Assembly: GCF_003058165.1 (NCBI RefSeq)
Contig: NZ_QBUC01000008.1
Location: 1 to 64,000 of the forward strand
DNA length: 64,000 nt
Origin: Paenisporosarcina sp. OV554
Lineage (GTDB): Bacteria > Bacillota > Bacilli > Bacillales_A > Planococcaceae
Reading direction: 5' to 3'
Of the stretch, positions 8,433-17,911 are shown one piece after another; positions within the stretch are counted from its first letter, which is position 1; every line of letters begins with the position of its first letter. A program made the translations under genes and the position numbers. The notes beneath the pieces were generated by a model. It was not told where the DNA came from, did no database searches, and saw only the letters and a program-made list of their open reading frames with translations.

Positions 8433-8460
8433 GGCGGCTTAAAATACAATTTCGGCCGCC
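8433..8460 (+). terminator. Terminator-like hairpin after the NERD gene
   Basis: GGCGGC...GCCGCC with AAAT/ATTT inner pairing and a following CTTCTGTTTT. It has the same design as the hairpin after metQ. Confidence 0.65.
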
Positions 8461-8485
8461 CTTCTGTTTTAGTGTTTTGAAAGAG

Positions 8486-9125
8486 CCTTAATACTGCTTT
8501 TGGCTAACGCCAAAAGCCTTTTCTGTTATAACACCCTTCGTTCAGGCATCCAAAAGCCTCGATTCCAACTTGGAAAGCTATTTTTCCAACTTGGCCTTCA
8601 AATTTTCCAACTTGGCCCACGTTTTTTCCAACTTGGCGACCATATTTTCCAACTGAGCAATCGCTCACCAAAAATCCCATTAGAAAAACCCGCCAAGCGA
8701 CAGCGGGTGGGGCCATTCAAGAAGCTTTTTTCTCTTGGATTGGTACTTTCATCTGACTTTATGTTATGCAAACCTTAATACTGCTTTTGGCCGCCGCCAA
8801 AAGCCTTTTCTGGTATAACACTCTTCGTTCAGGCATCCAAAAATCTCGATTCCAACTTGGATAGCTATTTTTCCAACTTGGCCTTCAAATTTTCCAACTT
8901 GGACCACGTTTTTTCCAACTTGGCGACCATATTTTCCAACTGAGCTATCGCTCACCAAAAATCCCATTAGAAAAACCCGCCAAGCGACAGCGGGTGGGGC
9001 CATTCAAGATGCTTTTTTCTCTTGGATTGGTACTTTCATCTGACTTTATGTTATGCAAACCTTAATACTGCTTTTGGCCGCCGCCAAAAGCCTTTTCTGT
9101 TTGGGACACCCTTCGTTCAGGTCTC
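8486..9125. repeat. Tandem 287-bp word-array elements, CCAACTTGG type (copies 2, 3 and partial 4)
   Basis: Two near-identical units begin at CCTTAATACTGC, 8486 and 8773, with a truncated third from 9060; the period is 287 bp. Each holds a leading hairpin (GCTTTTGGC..GCCAAAAGC) and five 21-bp units (8563, 8584, 8605, 8626, 8647; then 8850, 8871, 8892, 8913, 8934). These are followed by the TGAGC-N4-GCTCA ending, a GAAAAACCCGC..GCGGGTGGGG hairpin and a unique-looking tail. No gene is supported in this 700-bp gap. Confidence 0.93.
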
Positions 9126-10316
9126 TTAAGAATCTGAGTAGAGCATGCCCTTTTTGTTCTTCTGCCACGTTACACTAACCATGATTGTAATTCCTAACAC
9201 AACAAATCCTAGAATGAATGGATATATGATATTCACGTCATATAGGACACCCGCTAATAGTGGACCTATTACGTTTCCTATGCTCATATAGGCATTGTTC
9301 ATACCCATTGCAAAGCCTTGTTCATTACCAGCAAGTTTTGAAATGAGTGTATTCAAAACGGGTCGTAATATAGATGTTGCAAGGAACACCACTAATGTAA
9401 TCATAAAGAACAATACATATGTTGATGCAAATAATGATAGGAAGAAACATACCGCTGTGACTGCAATAAAGACATTCAAAATGATACCTTCTCCAAATCG
9501 GCGAACGAGACGCTCGACTACTAACAGTTGCATGACTACACTCACGATACCTGTTGATGTAATCATCACGGCAATTTGTTTCGGCGTTGCACCAAATTGA
9601 TTATCCACAAACAACCCGAGTACAGATTCATAAGCCATTAATCCAAAACTCATAACGAGCGTGATAATTAATGGAATAAAGTAAGGCTTGTGTATAGATT
9701 GTGCTAGCTTTTTAAGCATTGCATCTTGTTCATTTGGACCACCCGTTTCTGGAGTCACTTCTCTACTTTCTTTCAGTACAATAACGGAGAATATAACTGA
9801 AACTAACGACACCATTGCAGAGACTAGTAAAGGCAGTTTTAAGTCATAGTCTGCTAAAAATCCACCTATTCCTGGGCCTATCACAATTCCTAAAGACATC
9901 GCAGCAGAAATATAACTATTGCCTTTCGCACGTTGATCCATTGTCGTGATATCAGCGACGTACGCAAAAATGGCTGGTATTAACAGTGCTGCCCCTATCC
10001 CACCAATTACACGGGACAAATATAACACCCAAATGGAATCAGAGAAATAAAAGACAAACATTGAAATCGTCAAACCGCTTAGACCAGCGATAATCATCTT
10101 ACGTCGACCTACTTGATCCGCCCATTTCCCTGCAATTGGTGACATTATAAATTGCGCTCCTGCGAAAATCGCAATCATCAAACCTGCTGCCATTCCACCT
10201 TCACCAATTGATACCAAATACGCTGGCAAAATCGGAATAATAATTCCAAAACTCCCAATCGCAATAAACATATTAATCATTAACACAATAATTTTCTTTT
10301 TCTGCTCTGGTAACAT
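9126..10316 (-). CDS. MFS multidrug-type efflux transporter
   Basis: 396-residue transporter with 12 predicted membrane helices. The drug:H+ antiporter motifs are present: motif A GKWADQVGRRK between helices 2 and 3, and the motif C-like SLGIVIGPGIGGFLAD in helix 5. It is closest in pattern to NorA/Bmr/TetA-like 12-helix exporters. The ribosome binding site is weak. It is transcribed alone, towards the repeat cluster. The exported compound cannot be read from the sequence. Confidence 0.88.
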   Translation of the reverse strand: MLPEQKKKIIVLMINMFIAIGSFGIIIPILPAYLVSIGEGGMAAGLMIAIFAGAQFIMSPIAGKWADQVGRRKMIIAGLSGLTISMFVFYFSDSIWVLYLSRVIGGIGAALLIPAIFAYVADITTMDQRAKGNSYISAAMSLGIVIGPGIGGFLADYDLKLPLLVSAMVSLVSVIFSVIVLKESREVTPETGGPNEQDAMLKKLAQSIHKPYFIPLIITLVMSFGLMAYESVLGLFVDNQFGATPKQIAVMITSTGIVSVVMQLLVVERLVRRFGEGIILNVFIAVTAVCFFLSLFASTYVLFFMITLVVFLATSILRPVLNTLISKLAGNEQGFAMGMNNAYMSIGNVIGPLLAGVLYDVNIIYPFILGFVVLGITIMVSVTWQKNKKGMLYSDS

Positions 10317-10649
10317 TCAATATCCAACTTTCTTTATAAACACTTTACCTATCTAAACCTAAATCCTATCTTACCGTCAACACATTTGATTCAGAACATT
10401 TATAAATTGTTTCTACTATAAGATAATACCAGAACTTACAAACTCTGATTTATAAAAAGTAGATTCTCACACAATTATCGACAAGTTTCCACATAATTCG
10501 ATTAAATATGTAAATAGTCATGTAAAAAAAATTCTTTTCAACTATAATAATGATATGTAATCGTTACTATAATACAAAAAAATTGTTATATAAAGTAATA
10601 ATATTGAGATATTACCTATAAAGTTTTATTTATACGAGAGGTGTTATGA
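10317..10649. other. Divergent intergenic region
   Basis: AT-rich region between the divergent MFS and GGDEF-EAL genes. Several TATAAT-like hexamers occur (for example in CAACTATAATAATG and GTTACTATAATAC) without a matching -35, so the promoters are not assigned. No gene, repeat or terminator is seen. Confidence 0.4.
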
Positions 10650-12911
10650 GTGGTAGGAAAAGAATATTCACCAGAAAATGTTCTCCAATTTATTGAAGAT
10701 TCCAATGAACGGTGCAAAATTTTAGGATTAAATCCAAATATTGTACCTGATCCAATATTAATTCCATCTACACAATTAAAACAAATTCAAAGAGACAACA
10801 AAGAAGTTTTAGATGTTGTAGAATTTTTTATTCCTGAATTTTTAGGTATGGTAAAAGGTACACCTTTGCTTATCGTTTTGACTGATAATCAAGGTGTCAT
10901 TATGTACATTGAAGGCGATAATACGATTAAAAGTGTAATCGAGCAACTTGGTTTTAAAACGGGGATTCAATTTATCGAAGAAAATAGTGGTACAAATTGT
11001 ATTAGCTTAGCTCTTGATAATAATTCCCCTATCGAAATTGTCGGTTCACAACATTACCATGATTTCCTTGCGCATTCTGCTTGTTATTCCGTTCCTTTTA
11101 GAGATCATCGGACAAATAAAACTCTTGGCACAGTATCTCTAATGACAAGTTTAAGTTTTAAGGATCCTTTACTTCTCTCTTTATTATCTGTTGTCGGAAC
11201 TAGTATCGAGCGTGAAATAAAACTTCGTGAACAAAATAAAGATTTAAATGTGTTAAATCAGGTAGTAACTGAATCTTCCCATACGGCTATGGTTTTAACT
11301 GATCAACTTGGACGTATTACAGAATTTAATCTTTATGCCGAAATACTGACTGGCTTAAAACGAAATGATGTATTGAAGAAAACAGCTCAAGAATTACCGA
11401 TTGTTGGAGAATGGATACAAAAGATCATTCAGTCAAAAGAGAGCTTTAATGAAATAGAAGTCATTTTCAAAAACCCTGATTCCTCAAAAGAAACCATCTG
11501 TTTATTTGATGGTCGACCAATTTATAGTGTCAATAAATATTTGATAGGTACCGTAGTAAGCTTCCGAGACATCACAGAGCGTTATGAGAACCAGCTTCTA
11601 ATGAAGCACCACGCTCATCATGACGAATTAACTGGTCTCCCTAACAGGAGATATTTCCAAAACTATGTAAATGGAGTCCTCGAATCACATGATCAGGACC
11701 GTTCTCTGTCTATTTTCTTGCTCGACCTAGATCGATTTAAATTAATAAACGATACACTTGGTCATGCAAAAGGAGATACATTACTCGTTGAAATTGCTCG
11801 ACGATTAGATATGTATTTACATAATAGAGGGAAACTATTTAGAATGGGCGGTGATGAATTTACCATTGCCATCATTAATTTCAATACGATCGAAGATCTC
11901 AAACAAATCGCAAGTGAAATTATTGAAATTGTACGCAAACCATTTGTCATTCAAAATCTTGAGTTTCATATCAGTACAAGCATTGGTATAGCGATTTATC
12001 CGAATGATGGATCTGATATAAATACACTTTTCTCTCATGCTGACAGTGCTATGTACTTAGCAAAAGATCGCGGGAAAAATGGCTACTGTTTCTACAACTC
12101 AGATATGGCCGATGAGTCAATTCAAAAACTGACTCTCGAATCAGAGCTAGAATTAGCCATAAAAAACAATGATCTTGTCCTTCATTATCAACCACAAATT
12201 GATTTGCGGACAAATCAAGTAGTTGGTGTGGAAGCGTTACTGCGTTGGAACCATCCAGACCTAGGTCTTGTTCCTCCAGATAATTTTATTCCGCTTGCAG
12301 AAGAAATGGGCTTAATGGTAAATCTAGGTGAATGGGTACTTATTCATGCCTGCAGACAAATGAAAACATGGCATGATCAAGGGTTTTCATCGCTAAAAGT
12401 ATCAATCAATTTGTCTCCACAAGAATTCTTAAAACAACAACTGGTAGATAAAATTAAGCAAGTTTTACTAGAAACAGGCTTAAGTCCACAATCTTTGGAA
12501 TTGGAAATTACAGAATCAATGACCATGGATGTCATACGCTCTACATCTGTTTTAGAGGAATTGAGTGAAATTGGCATACAAATTGCGATTGATGATTTTG
12601 GGACTGGTTATAGTTCATTAAACTATTTAAAGAATTTCCATATTCATCGCTTAAAAATCGACCGTAGTTTCATTCATGACATGATGAGTGGTCAAAAAGG
12701 CGAAAAAATTGTTGGAACGATCATTTCCATCGCCCATGCTCTCGACTTAAAAGTGATTGCAGAAGGTGTAGAAACTGAAGAACAGCTGCACTTCCTTAAC
12801 AACTTAAATTGTGATGAAATACAAGGCTACTATTATAGCAATCCTTTGCCTGCAAATGATTTCGAAAAAAAATTCATATTAAATTCAACTCGAGGTGTGA
12901 TTCAACTATGA
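10650..12911 (+). CDS. GAF-like/PAS/GGDEF/EAL cyclic-di-GMP signalling protein
   Basis: 753-residue cytoplasmic protein. About residues 1-185 resemble the GAF-like sensor of NtrC/AcoR-type regulators (FLGMVKGTPLLIVLTDNQGVI.., CISLAL). A PAS domain follows (about 205-315), then GGDEF with an intact RMGGDEF near residue 398, then EAL with VEALLRW near 526, DDFGTGYSS and EGVETEEQ. Both catalytic motifs look intact. There is no RxxD inhibitory site five residues before GGDEF. GTG start at 10650 after GAGAGGTG; an ATG at 10646 is out of frame. Its stop overlaps the start of the next gene by 4 bp, so the two are translated together. Confidence 0.93.
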   Translation: MVGKEYSPENVLQFIEDSNERCKILGLNPNIVPDPILIPSTQLKQIQRDNKEVLDVVEFFIPEFLGMVKGTPLLIVLTDNQGVIMYIEGDNTIKSVIEQLGFKTGIQFIEENSGTNCISLALDNNSPIEIVGSQHYHDFLAHSACYSVPFRDHRTNKTLGTVSLMTSLSFKDPLLLSLLSVVGTSIEREIKLREQNKDLNVLNQVVTESSHTAMVLTDQLGRITEFNLYAEILTGLKRNDVLKKTAQELPIVGEWIQKIIQSKESFNEIEVIFKNPDSSKETICLFDGRPIYSVNKYLIGTVVSFRDITERYENQLLMKHHAHHDELTGLPNRRYFQNYVNGVLESHDQDRSLSIFLLDLDRFKLINDTLGHAKGDTLLVEIARRLDMYLHNRGKLFRMGGDEFTIAIINFNTIEDLKQIASEIIEIVRKPFVIQNLEFHISTSIGIAIYPNDGSDINTLFSHADSAMYLAKDRGKNGYCFYNSDMADESIQKLTLESELELAIKNNDLVLHYQPQIDLRTNQVVGVEALLRWNHPDLGLVPPDNFIPLAEEMGLMVNLGEWVLIHACRQMKTWHDQGFSSLKVSINLSPQEFLKQQLVDKIKQVLLETGLSPQSLELEITESMTMDVIRSTSVLEELSEIGIQIAIDDFGTGYSSLNYLKNFHIHRLKIDRSFIHDMMSGQKGEKIVGTIISIAHALDLKVIAEGVETEEQLHFLNNLNCDEIQGYYYSNPLPANDFEKKFILNSTRGVIQL

Positions 12912-14527
12912 AGTCAATTGCAACTATCCTTGTAGAACATCTAAAATCTTTCCAGGTCACACATGCTTTCGGTGTGCCTGGTAAAGCCATCGTCCCACTT
13001 TTACTTGCTATGGAAAAGAACGAACTCGATTTCGTTCTTAGCAGACATGAGTCAGGCGCTGGTTTTATGGCAGGAGGTTATGCACGACAAAACAATACAT
13101 TGGGTGTTGCAATCGGAACTTCCGGACCCGGTGGCACTAACTTGCTTACATCTGCAGGACAAGCAAAAGCCTATAACTTACCCATTCTTTTTATTACGGG
13201 ACATCCTTCTGTCAAAGAATCAGGCCGGGCTATGGGTCAAGATTCCAGCGTATTTGGCACCGATCTTGTAAAAATGTTTGAACCTGTTACTCTTTTTAGC
13301 GCGAGAGTGGACCGAGCGGACCAATTCCCGCTTTATTTCCAACACGCACTTGAAACAGCTTTAACTGGACGTAAAGGTCCCGTTCATTTATCAATACCGG
13401 CAGATGTACTTATGGAAGAAATCGAACCATTTACTCTGACATTACCGCACTTACAACAACCGGTTTCACCTTATATGAACGAAGTGAAAACCTTGCTCGA
13501 TCATGCCAAAAAACCTCTCCTATTCCTCGGAAAAGGTGTGCATATTTCACAAGCTTATGATGAAGTAAAGTATCTTTCACTTCAATATCATATACCTGTC
13601 ATCACAACACCCGGCGGAAAAGGAACCATCCGTACCGATCATCCAGGATATCTAGGTCCATTCGGATTAGGGGGAACTCAAGCCGCAAGTGATTATTTAA
13701 ACGAAGGCGTCGACTTACTTATCGTCATCGGAACAAAACTAACAGACATGACATTAGCTGGATTCACAGCAAACATGCATCCAAAACAAGTCATTCAATT
13801 TGACATAGAACCAACTTTTGTCGGTAAATCGATTCCTGTGCCTACATTGCCTATCATCGGAGATGCAAAAGTAAACCTTCAAGCGATTCTCGACCCTGCC
13901 ATTCTTGAAATCGCTGCAACGTCATTAGTGGAAAGAGAATCAATTGTAATTCCTGCTTCGCCAACAGAAAAAATATCTGCAGTTGCTGCAGTCAAACTGA
14001 TGCGTAAACACTTATCTGCTGAGACCATTCTATTTGGCGATGATGGGAGTCATACTTTCTATGCAATTCAACATTTTGATATTGAACAAGAAGGTACATT
14101 CTTTGCAGACGATGTTTTCGGTACAATGGGTCATGCCATCGGATACGCGATAGGTGCAAAAATTGCCCATCCTAAGCAAGCGATTGCATGCTTGACTGGA
14201 GACGGCTGTATGATGATGCACGGCGCTGAAATCTCAGTTGCTGTCTGTCACGACTTGCAAATTCCCTTTATCGTCTTAAACAATGGACGCCTCGACATGG
14301 TAGACAAAGGGATGCGTTATAACTTAGGTCGATCAATTGGAACTGTTTATGAATATCCTGCAAACCTAAGCCTCTTTGGTGAATCACTAGGTGCAGCAGC
14401 TTTCCGTTGCTTTACAGCAGAAGAAGTTGAAGAAGCCCTTATCTTTGCTCAAACTTACTATGGACCTACTGTTATCGAAATCATGGTGGATCCCGAAGAA
14501 ATTCCACCTACTCTGAAGCGTGGCTAA
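12908..14527 (+). CDS. Thiamine-diphosphate enzyme, acetolactate-synthase-like
   Basis: 539-residue ThDP-dependent enzyme of the acetolactate synthase/benzoylformate decarboxylase superfamily. The N-terminal Pyr domain has the catalytic Glu in SRHESGAGFMAGGYAR; the central domain resembles a transhydrogenase-like fold. The C-terminal PP domain has the GDG..NN cofactor motif (GDGCMMMHG ... FIVLNNG). It differs from IlvB in the active-site neighbourhood and stands without ilvN or other ilv genes, so a biosynthetic role is not implied and the substrate is unknown. It is coupled (ATGA overlap) to the cyclic-di-GMP protein, an unusual pairing. A strong terminator follows. Confidence 0.85.
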   Translation: MKSIATILVEHLKSFQVTHAFGVPGKAIVPLLLAMEKNELDFVLSRHESGAGFMAGGYARQNNTLGVAIGTSGPGGTNLLTSAGQAKAYNLPILFITGHPSVKESGRAMGQDSSVFGTDLVKMFEPVTLFSARVDRADQFPLYFQHALETALTGRKGPVHLSIPADVLMEEIEPFTLTLPHLQQPVSPYMNEVKTLLDHAKKPLLFLGKGVHISQAYDEVKYLSLQYHIPVITTPGGKGTIRTDHPGYLGPFGLGGTQAASDYLNEGVDLLIVIGTKLTDMTLAGFTANMHPKQVIQFDIEPTFVGKSIPVPTLPIIGDAKVNLQAILDPAILEIAATSLVERESIVIPASPTEKISAVAAVKLMRKHLSAETILFGDDGSHTFYAIQHFDIEQEGTFFADDVFGTMGHAIGYAIGAKIAHPKQAIACLTGDGCMMMHGAEISVAVCHDLQIPFIVLNNGRLDMVDKGMRYNLGRSIGTVYEYPANLSLFGESLGAAAFRCFTAEEVEEALIFAQTYYGPTVIEIMVDPEEIPPTLKRG

Positions 14528-14538
14528 CTAACTGACCT

Positions 14539-14566
14539 ACTCCCCACAATTTGTGGGGAGTTTTTT
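14539..14566 (+). terminator. Intrinsic terminator
   Basis: ACTCCCCACAA / TTGTGGGGAGT stem followed by TTTTTT, just after the ThDP-enzyme gene. Confidence 0.92.
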
Positions 14567-14599
14567 GTGTACTCATTTCCATTTCTCAAAACCCATAAT

Positions 14600-14650
14600 T
14601 TTACTATTACAACTAAACTCACAAATTTTATAACTAGCTTTACTTGTCAC
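14600..14650. repeat. Short word array, ACAACTAAA type
   Basis: TACAACTAAA at 14608 and TATAACTAGC at 14629 are 21 bp apart, with T-rich spacers as in the longer array at 16878-16950. This is a degenerate short copy. Confidence 0.6.
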
Positions 14651-14681
14651 TGGAGACCATGGTAAAACATAATCTCCATAT

Positions 14682-14736
14682 TTGACTCATAACCTAGTTA
14701 TCCTATAGGATTAATTAATATAATGAATTTCATTAT
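14682..14736 (+). promoter_or_regulatory. Candidate promoter and operator of the sfnG operon
   Basis: TTGACT (14682), 16 bp and TATAGG (14704) form a possible promoter. It is followed by the perfect 8-1-8 palindrome ATAATGAATTTCATTAT (14720-14736), placed where a repressor would block transcription. The regulator is unknown. Confidence 0.5.
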
Positions 14737-14778
14737 TCTATTAATTTCACTTTTCTTCAAAAAGGAGTTGTACACATT

Positions 14779-15825
14779 ATGCGCTATGGATTTTGGTTAC
14801 CTATTTTCGGAGGTTGGTTGCGCAACGTGGATGATGAAAACATGCCCCCTACCTTCGATTACGCAAAGCAAGTGATACAAGCAGGCGAAAAATTAGGCTT
14901 TGATACTACCCTTATTGCTGAACTTTACTTAAACGATATAAAAGGACCAGAATCCGACTCATTGGAAGCTTGGTCAACAGCAGCCGCGCTAGCTGCAGTC
15001 ACTGAAAAAATCGAAATTATGGTAGCTGTTAGACCAGGTTTCCATAACCCCGCCGTCACTGCTAAAATGGCGGCCAATATCGATCACATAAGCAATGGAC
15101 GTTTCACTTTAAATGTCGTATCAGCTTGGTGGGAAGAAGAAGCCAAACAATACGGTGGTATCTTTACTGAACATGACGCGCGTTATGATCGTACCGAAGA
15201 ATTTATCGATGTGCTCAAAGGATTGTGGACAGAAGAGGTCTTTTCATACAAAGGGTCATTTTATAATATTGAAAATGCACACCTACATCCAAAGCCCGTT
15301 CAACAACCGAACCCAATTCTTTACGCAGGTGGCGAAAGTCCTCGAGGAAAAGAAACGATAATTGCTGGCTGTGATGCTTACGTTATGCACGGTGGAACTG
15401 TCGAAGAAATCACTACTAAAATCAATGACATGAAATCCTTACGCAAGCAAGCTGGAAAAGATCCGTTCCAATCTTTTGGAATGGCTGCATATATCATTTG
15501 TAGGGACACAGAAGAACAAGTTCAACTTGAGTTGCAACGAATTACTGATACGAAAGAATCAAGCGCATATGCTGGATATAATGACTTCGTCAACAAATCG
15601 CAACTTGAACAACAAGTGAAACTTTACGACTACTCAGTTTCGAATCGTGGATTAAGACCCAACCTGATCGGCACACCAGAACAAATTGCCAATCAAATTA
15701 TTGCTTACGAACAAGCAGGTCTTGATCTCTTATTGCTACAATTCTCACCGCAACTTGAAGAAATGGAACAGTTTGCAAAAAAAGTAATGCCACTCGTTGA
15801 AAGCAAAAGAGCTCAACTAATCTGA
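14779..15825 (+). CDS. sfnG: LLM-class flavin-dependent monooxygenase, SfnG-like (dimethylsulfone monooxygenase)
   Basis: 348-residue FMNH2-dependent monooxygenase of the bacterial luciferase-like fold. It matches the SfnG subgroup closely in pattern: RYGFWLPIFGGWLRNVDDE at the N-terminus, LIAELYLNDIKG, MVAVRPGFHNPAVTAKMAANID, NVVSAWWEEEAKQYG and YAGGESPRGKE. SfnG converts dimethylsulfone to methanesulfinate to release sulfur; a reduced-flavin supplier is needed and is not encoded nearby. AAGGAG precedes the ATG. The 18-bp gap to the ATP-grasp gene suggests one operon. Confidence 0.85.
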   Translation: MRYGFWLPIFGGWLRNVDDENMPPTFDYAKQVIQAGEKLGFDTTLIAELYLNDIKGPESDSLEAWSTAAALAAVTEKIEIMVAVRPGFHNPAVTAKMAANIDHISNGRFTLNVVSAWWEEEAKQYGGIFTEHDARYDRTEEFIDVLKGLWTEEVFSYKGSFYNIENAHLHPKPVQQPNPILYAGGESPRGKETIIAGCDAYVMHGGTVEEITTKINDMKSLRKQAGKDPFQSFGMAAYIICRDTEEQVQLELQRITDTKESSAYAGYNDFVNKSQLEQQVKLYDYSVSNRGLRPNLIGTPEQIANQIIAYEQAGLDLLLLQFSPQLEEMEQFAKKVMPLVESKRAQLI

Positions 15826-15843
15826 CCATCGGAGGACAAAGTT

Positions 15844-16812
15844 ATGACTAAAGTATATGTACTTCATGAAAATAGCGAATGGACTGTCCATTTAACAAAA
15901 CGTCTTGAAGAACTACAAGTACCTTACGAAGAATGGCATCTCGATCAAGGGATTGTTAATTTAACAGAGGCTCCACCTGAAGGAATTTTCTACAATCGAA
16001 TGAGTGCCTCTTCACATACGAGAAATCATCGCTACGCTCCTGAACTTACTTCTGCCGTCTTAGCGTGGCTTGAGCACCATAACCGCACCGTTTTCAACGG
16101 CAGCAACGCCTTAAGACTCGAGCTAAGCAAAGTACTTCAGTACACTGCATTAGAAGCTTCAGGAATCAAAACGCCGAAAACTATTGCAGCTGTGGGTAAA
16201 GAAAATATTGTGAAAGCAGCTCAAGAGCTAGGAGAAAGCTCGTTTATCACCAAGCATAACCGTGCTGGTAAAGGACTTGGGGTTCAATTATTTCACTCAA
16301 TCGAAGGGTTACGCGCCTATATAGATGGACCAACTTTCGAAGAACCTGTTGACGGTATCACTTTAATCCAACAATATATTAAGGCACCTGAACCTTACAT
16401 TACTCGATGTGAATTTATAAACGGCAAATTCCAATACGCAGTAAAAGTCGACACATCTGAAGGTTTCGAACTGTGTCCAGCAGACACGTGTCAAATTGAC
16501 GATATGTTCTGCCCGGTTGGCGAAACTCAACCCGAAACAAGGTTAACTCAACCGAAATTCCAAATTATTGAGAACTTTAATGACCCAATTATTGAAAAAT
16601 ACGAGAACTTCCTTAAACAAAGTGAAATCAAAGTTGCCGGCATAGAATTCATCCGTAACACAAATGGTGACATTTACACATACGACGTCAACACAAACAC
16701 CAACTACAACGCTGATGCCGAAAAAGAAGCCGGTCGCTACAACATGCTTCAACTTGCAAAAATGCTTAAAGCAGAACTCGAAAAGAAGTACTTCAAAGTC
16801 GAATCTGTTTAA
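15844..16812 (+). CDS. ATP-grasp ligase, RimK-like
   Basis: 322-residue protein with an ATP-grasp fold: KVLQYTALEASGIKTPKTIAA, the FITKHNRAGKGLGV nucleotide-binding loop, then CEFINGKFQYAV and a metal-binding end GIEFIRNTNGDIYTYDVNTNTNYNADAE. Such enzymes join an acyl phosphate to an amine or thiol; the partners here are unknown. GGAGG precedes the ATG. Co-occurrence with SfnG-like monooxygenases suggests a shared pathway, but this is inference. Confidence 0.82.
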   Translation: MTKVYVLHENSEWTVHLTKRLEELQVPYEEWHLDQGIVNLTEAPPEGIFYNRMSASSHTRNHRYAPELTSAVLAWLEHHNRTVFNGSNALRLELSKVLQYTALEASGIKTPKTIAAVGKENIVKAAQELGESSFITKHNRAGKGLGVQLFHSIEGLRAYIDGPTFEEPVDGITLIQQYIKAPEPYITRCEFINGKFQYAVKVDTSEGFELCPADTCQIDDMFCPVGETQPETRLTQPKFQIIENFNDPIIEKYENFLKQSEIKVAGIEFIRNTNGDIYTYDVNTNTNYNADAEKEAGRYNMLQLAKMLKAELEKKYFKVESV

Positions 16813-16820
16813 ACTAGAGA

Positions 16821-16853
16821 AGAGCGGCCGTGTTTGAAAACGGTCGCTCTTTT
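16821..16853 (+). terminator. Intrinsic terminator of the sfnG operon
   Basis: AGAGCGGCCG / CGGTCGCTCT stem (one G-T pair) followed by TTTT. Confidence 0.85.
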
Positions 16854-16870
16854 CATTATGTTACCTTATT

Positions 16871-16955
16871 TTACAATTACCGCTAAACTCGCTATTTTTA
16901 CAACTAAATCTTCATTTTTTACTACTAAATGTACCAAAATTACAACTAAACTAAA
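16871..16955. repeat. Word array, ACAACTAAA type
   Basis: Four units start at 16878 (TACCGCTAAA), 16899 (TACAACTAAA), 16920 (TACTACTAAA) and 16941 (TACAACTAAA), each exactly 21 bp apart, with T-rich spacers. It lies just after the operon terminator. Open frames on both strands are products of the period. Confidence 0.88.
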
Positions 16956-17081
16956 ATTCACACCAAATCTATCAATAACATCCTTATTTAACATGTCCAA
17001 ATCATATTTGTGGGCTTCCCCTTCGTTACCATCCACAAATTCGTGATAAACTAGAAACATTAGAACAGGAGTGATCATTTA

Positions 17082-17744
17082 ATGCGTGTAGCTATTTTCG
17101 ATTTTGACGGGACACTGTACCCCCAAGAAACATTTAAACTGATGATGAATTATATGAAAAAACATCCTATTCACTCTTCAAAATATCAACCTTTTTACCG
17201 AGCACTAATGAAACCATATCTTGCGTATAAATTAAAACTATATCCTGAGAACAAAATGAAAGCGAAATCGATGCAACTCTATTTAAATGCATTAAAAGAT
17301 ATGCCTCAACAAGAAATTGAAAATTATTTTAAAGATATGTCTAAAGAAATGCACAATGAACTTAACTTTAAAGTCGTTGATCGTTTGAAAAAGCACCTAA
17401 AAGAAGGCGATCATGTCCTGTTAGTTTCAGGTGCCTTCACTCAAATGTTGCACGAAGTAACACGGGACCTTGCTATACATGAAGTAATTGGCACACAAAT
17501 TCCAATAAAAAACGGCACTGTTGATACGGACAACGCCATTTATCACATTCAAGGTGAACGCAAAAACGAAAAGATAGAACAAGCACTTCAAGGCTTCGAC
17601 ATCGACTGGGAAAACAGCTCTGCCTATGGTGACAGCATCTCAGATATCACAGTTCTGGAACTAGTCGGAAACCCAGTAGCCGTCCGACCTGAATCAAGAC
17701 TACAAGCAATTGCGGAAGAACGGAAATGGGAAATCCTGTGGTAA
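17082..17744 (+). CDS. HAD-IB family phosphatase
   Basis: 220-residue HAD-superfamily hydrolase, subfamily IB (SerB-like). Motif I DFDGTLYP with the nucleophile Asp at residue 8; motif II VLLVSGAF; motif III Lys in ERKNEK; motif IV YGDSISD. A helical cap lies between motifs I and II. Likely a phosphatase of a small metabolite; substrate unknown. Confidence 0.88.
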   Translation: MRVAIFDFDGTLYPQETFKLMMNYMKKHPIHSSKYQPFYRALMKPYLAYKLKLYPENKMKAKSMQLYLNALKDMPQQEIENYFKDMSKEMHNELNFKVVDRLKKHLKEGDHVLLVSGAFTQMLHEVTRDLAIHEVIGTQIPIKNGTVDTDNAIYHIQGERKNEKIEQALQGFDIDWENSSAYGDSISDITVLELVGNPVAVRPESRLQAIAEERKWEILW

Positions 17745-17911
17745 ACAACTGAATCGGTTCTATCCAGATGTAATGCATTGAGCTGGAGCTATACTATCAG
17801 CCCCTTTTTTCTGTCTTAAGGCTTTCCCCAATGGCGGTAGTTGTTCACTCAATATCCACTCTTCACTAAAGCTACATATGGTAAACTTAAATAAAAAAGG
17901 ATGTATCCCTT

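Noticed and set aside
8500-9003. Open frames with QVGK heptad repeats on both strands over the CCAACTTGG arrays (also 7003-7362)
   Set aside because: 21 bp is seven codons, so a stop-free unit stays open in all frames of an array. There is no consistent start signal and both strands are open at once.
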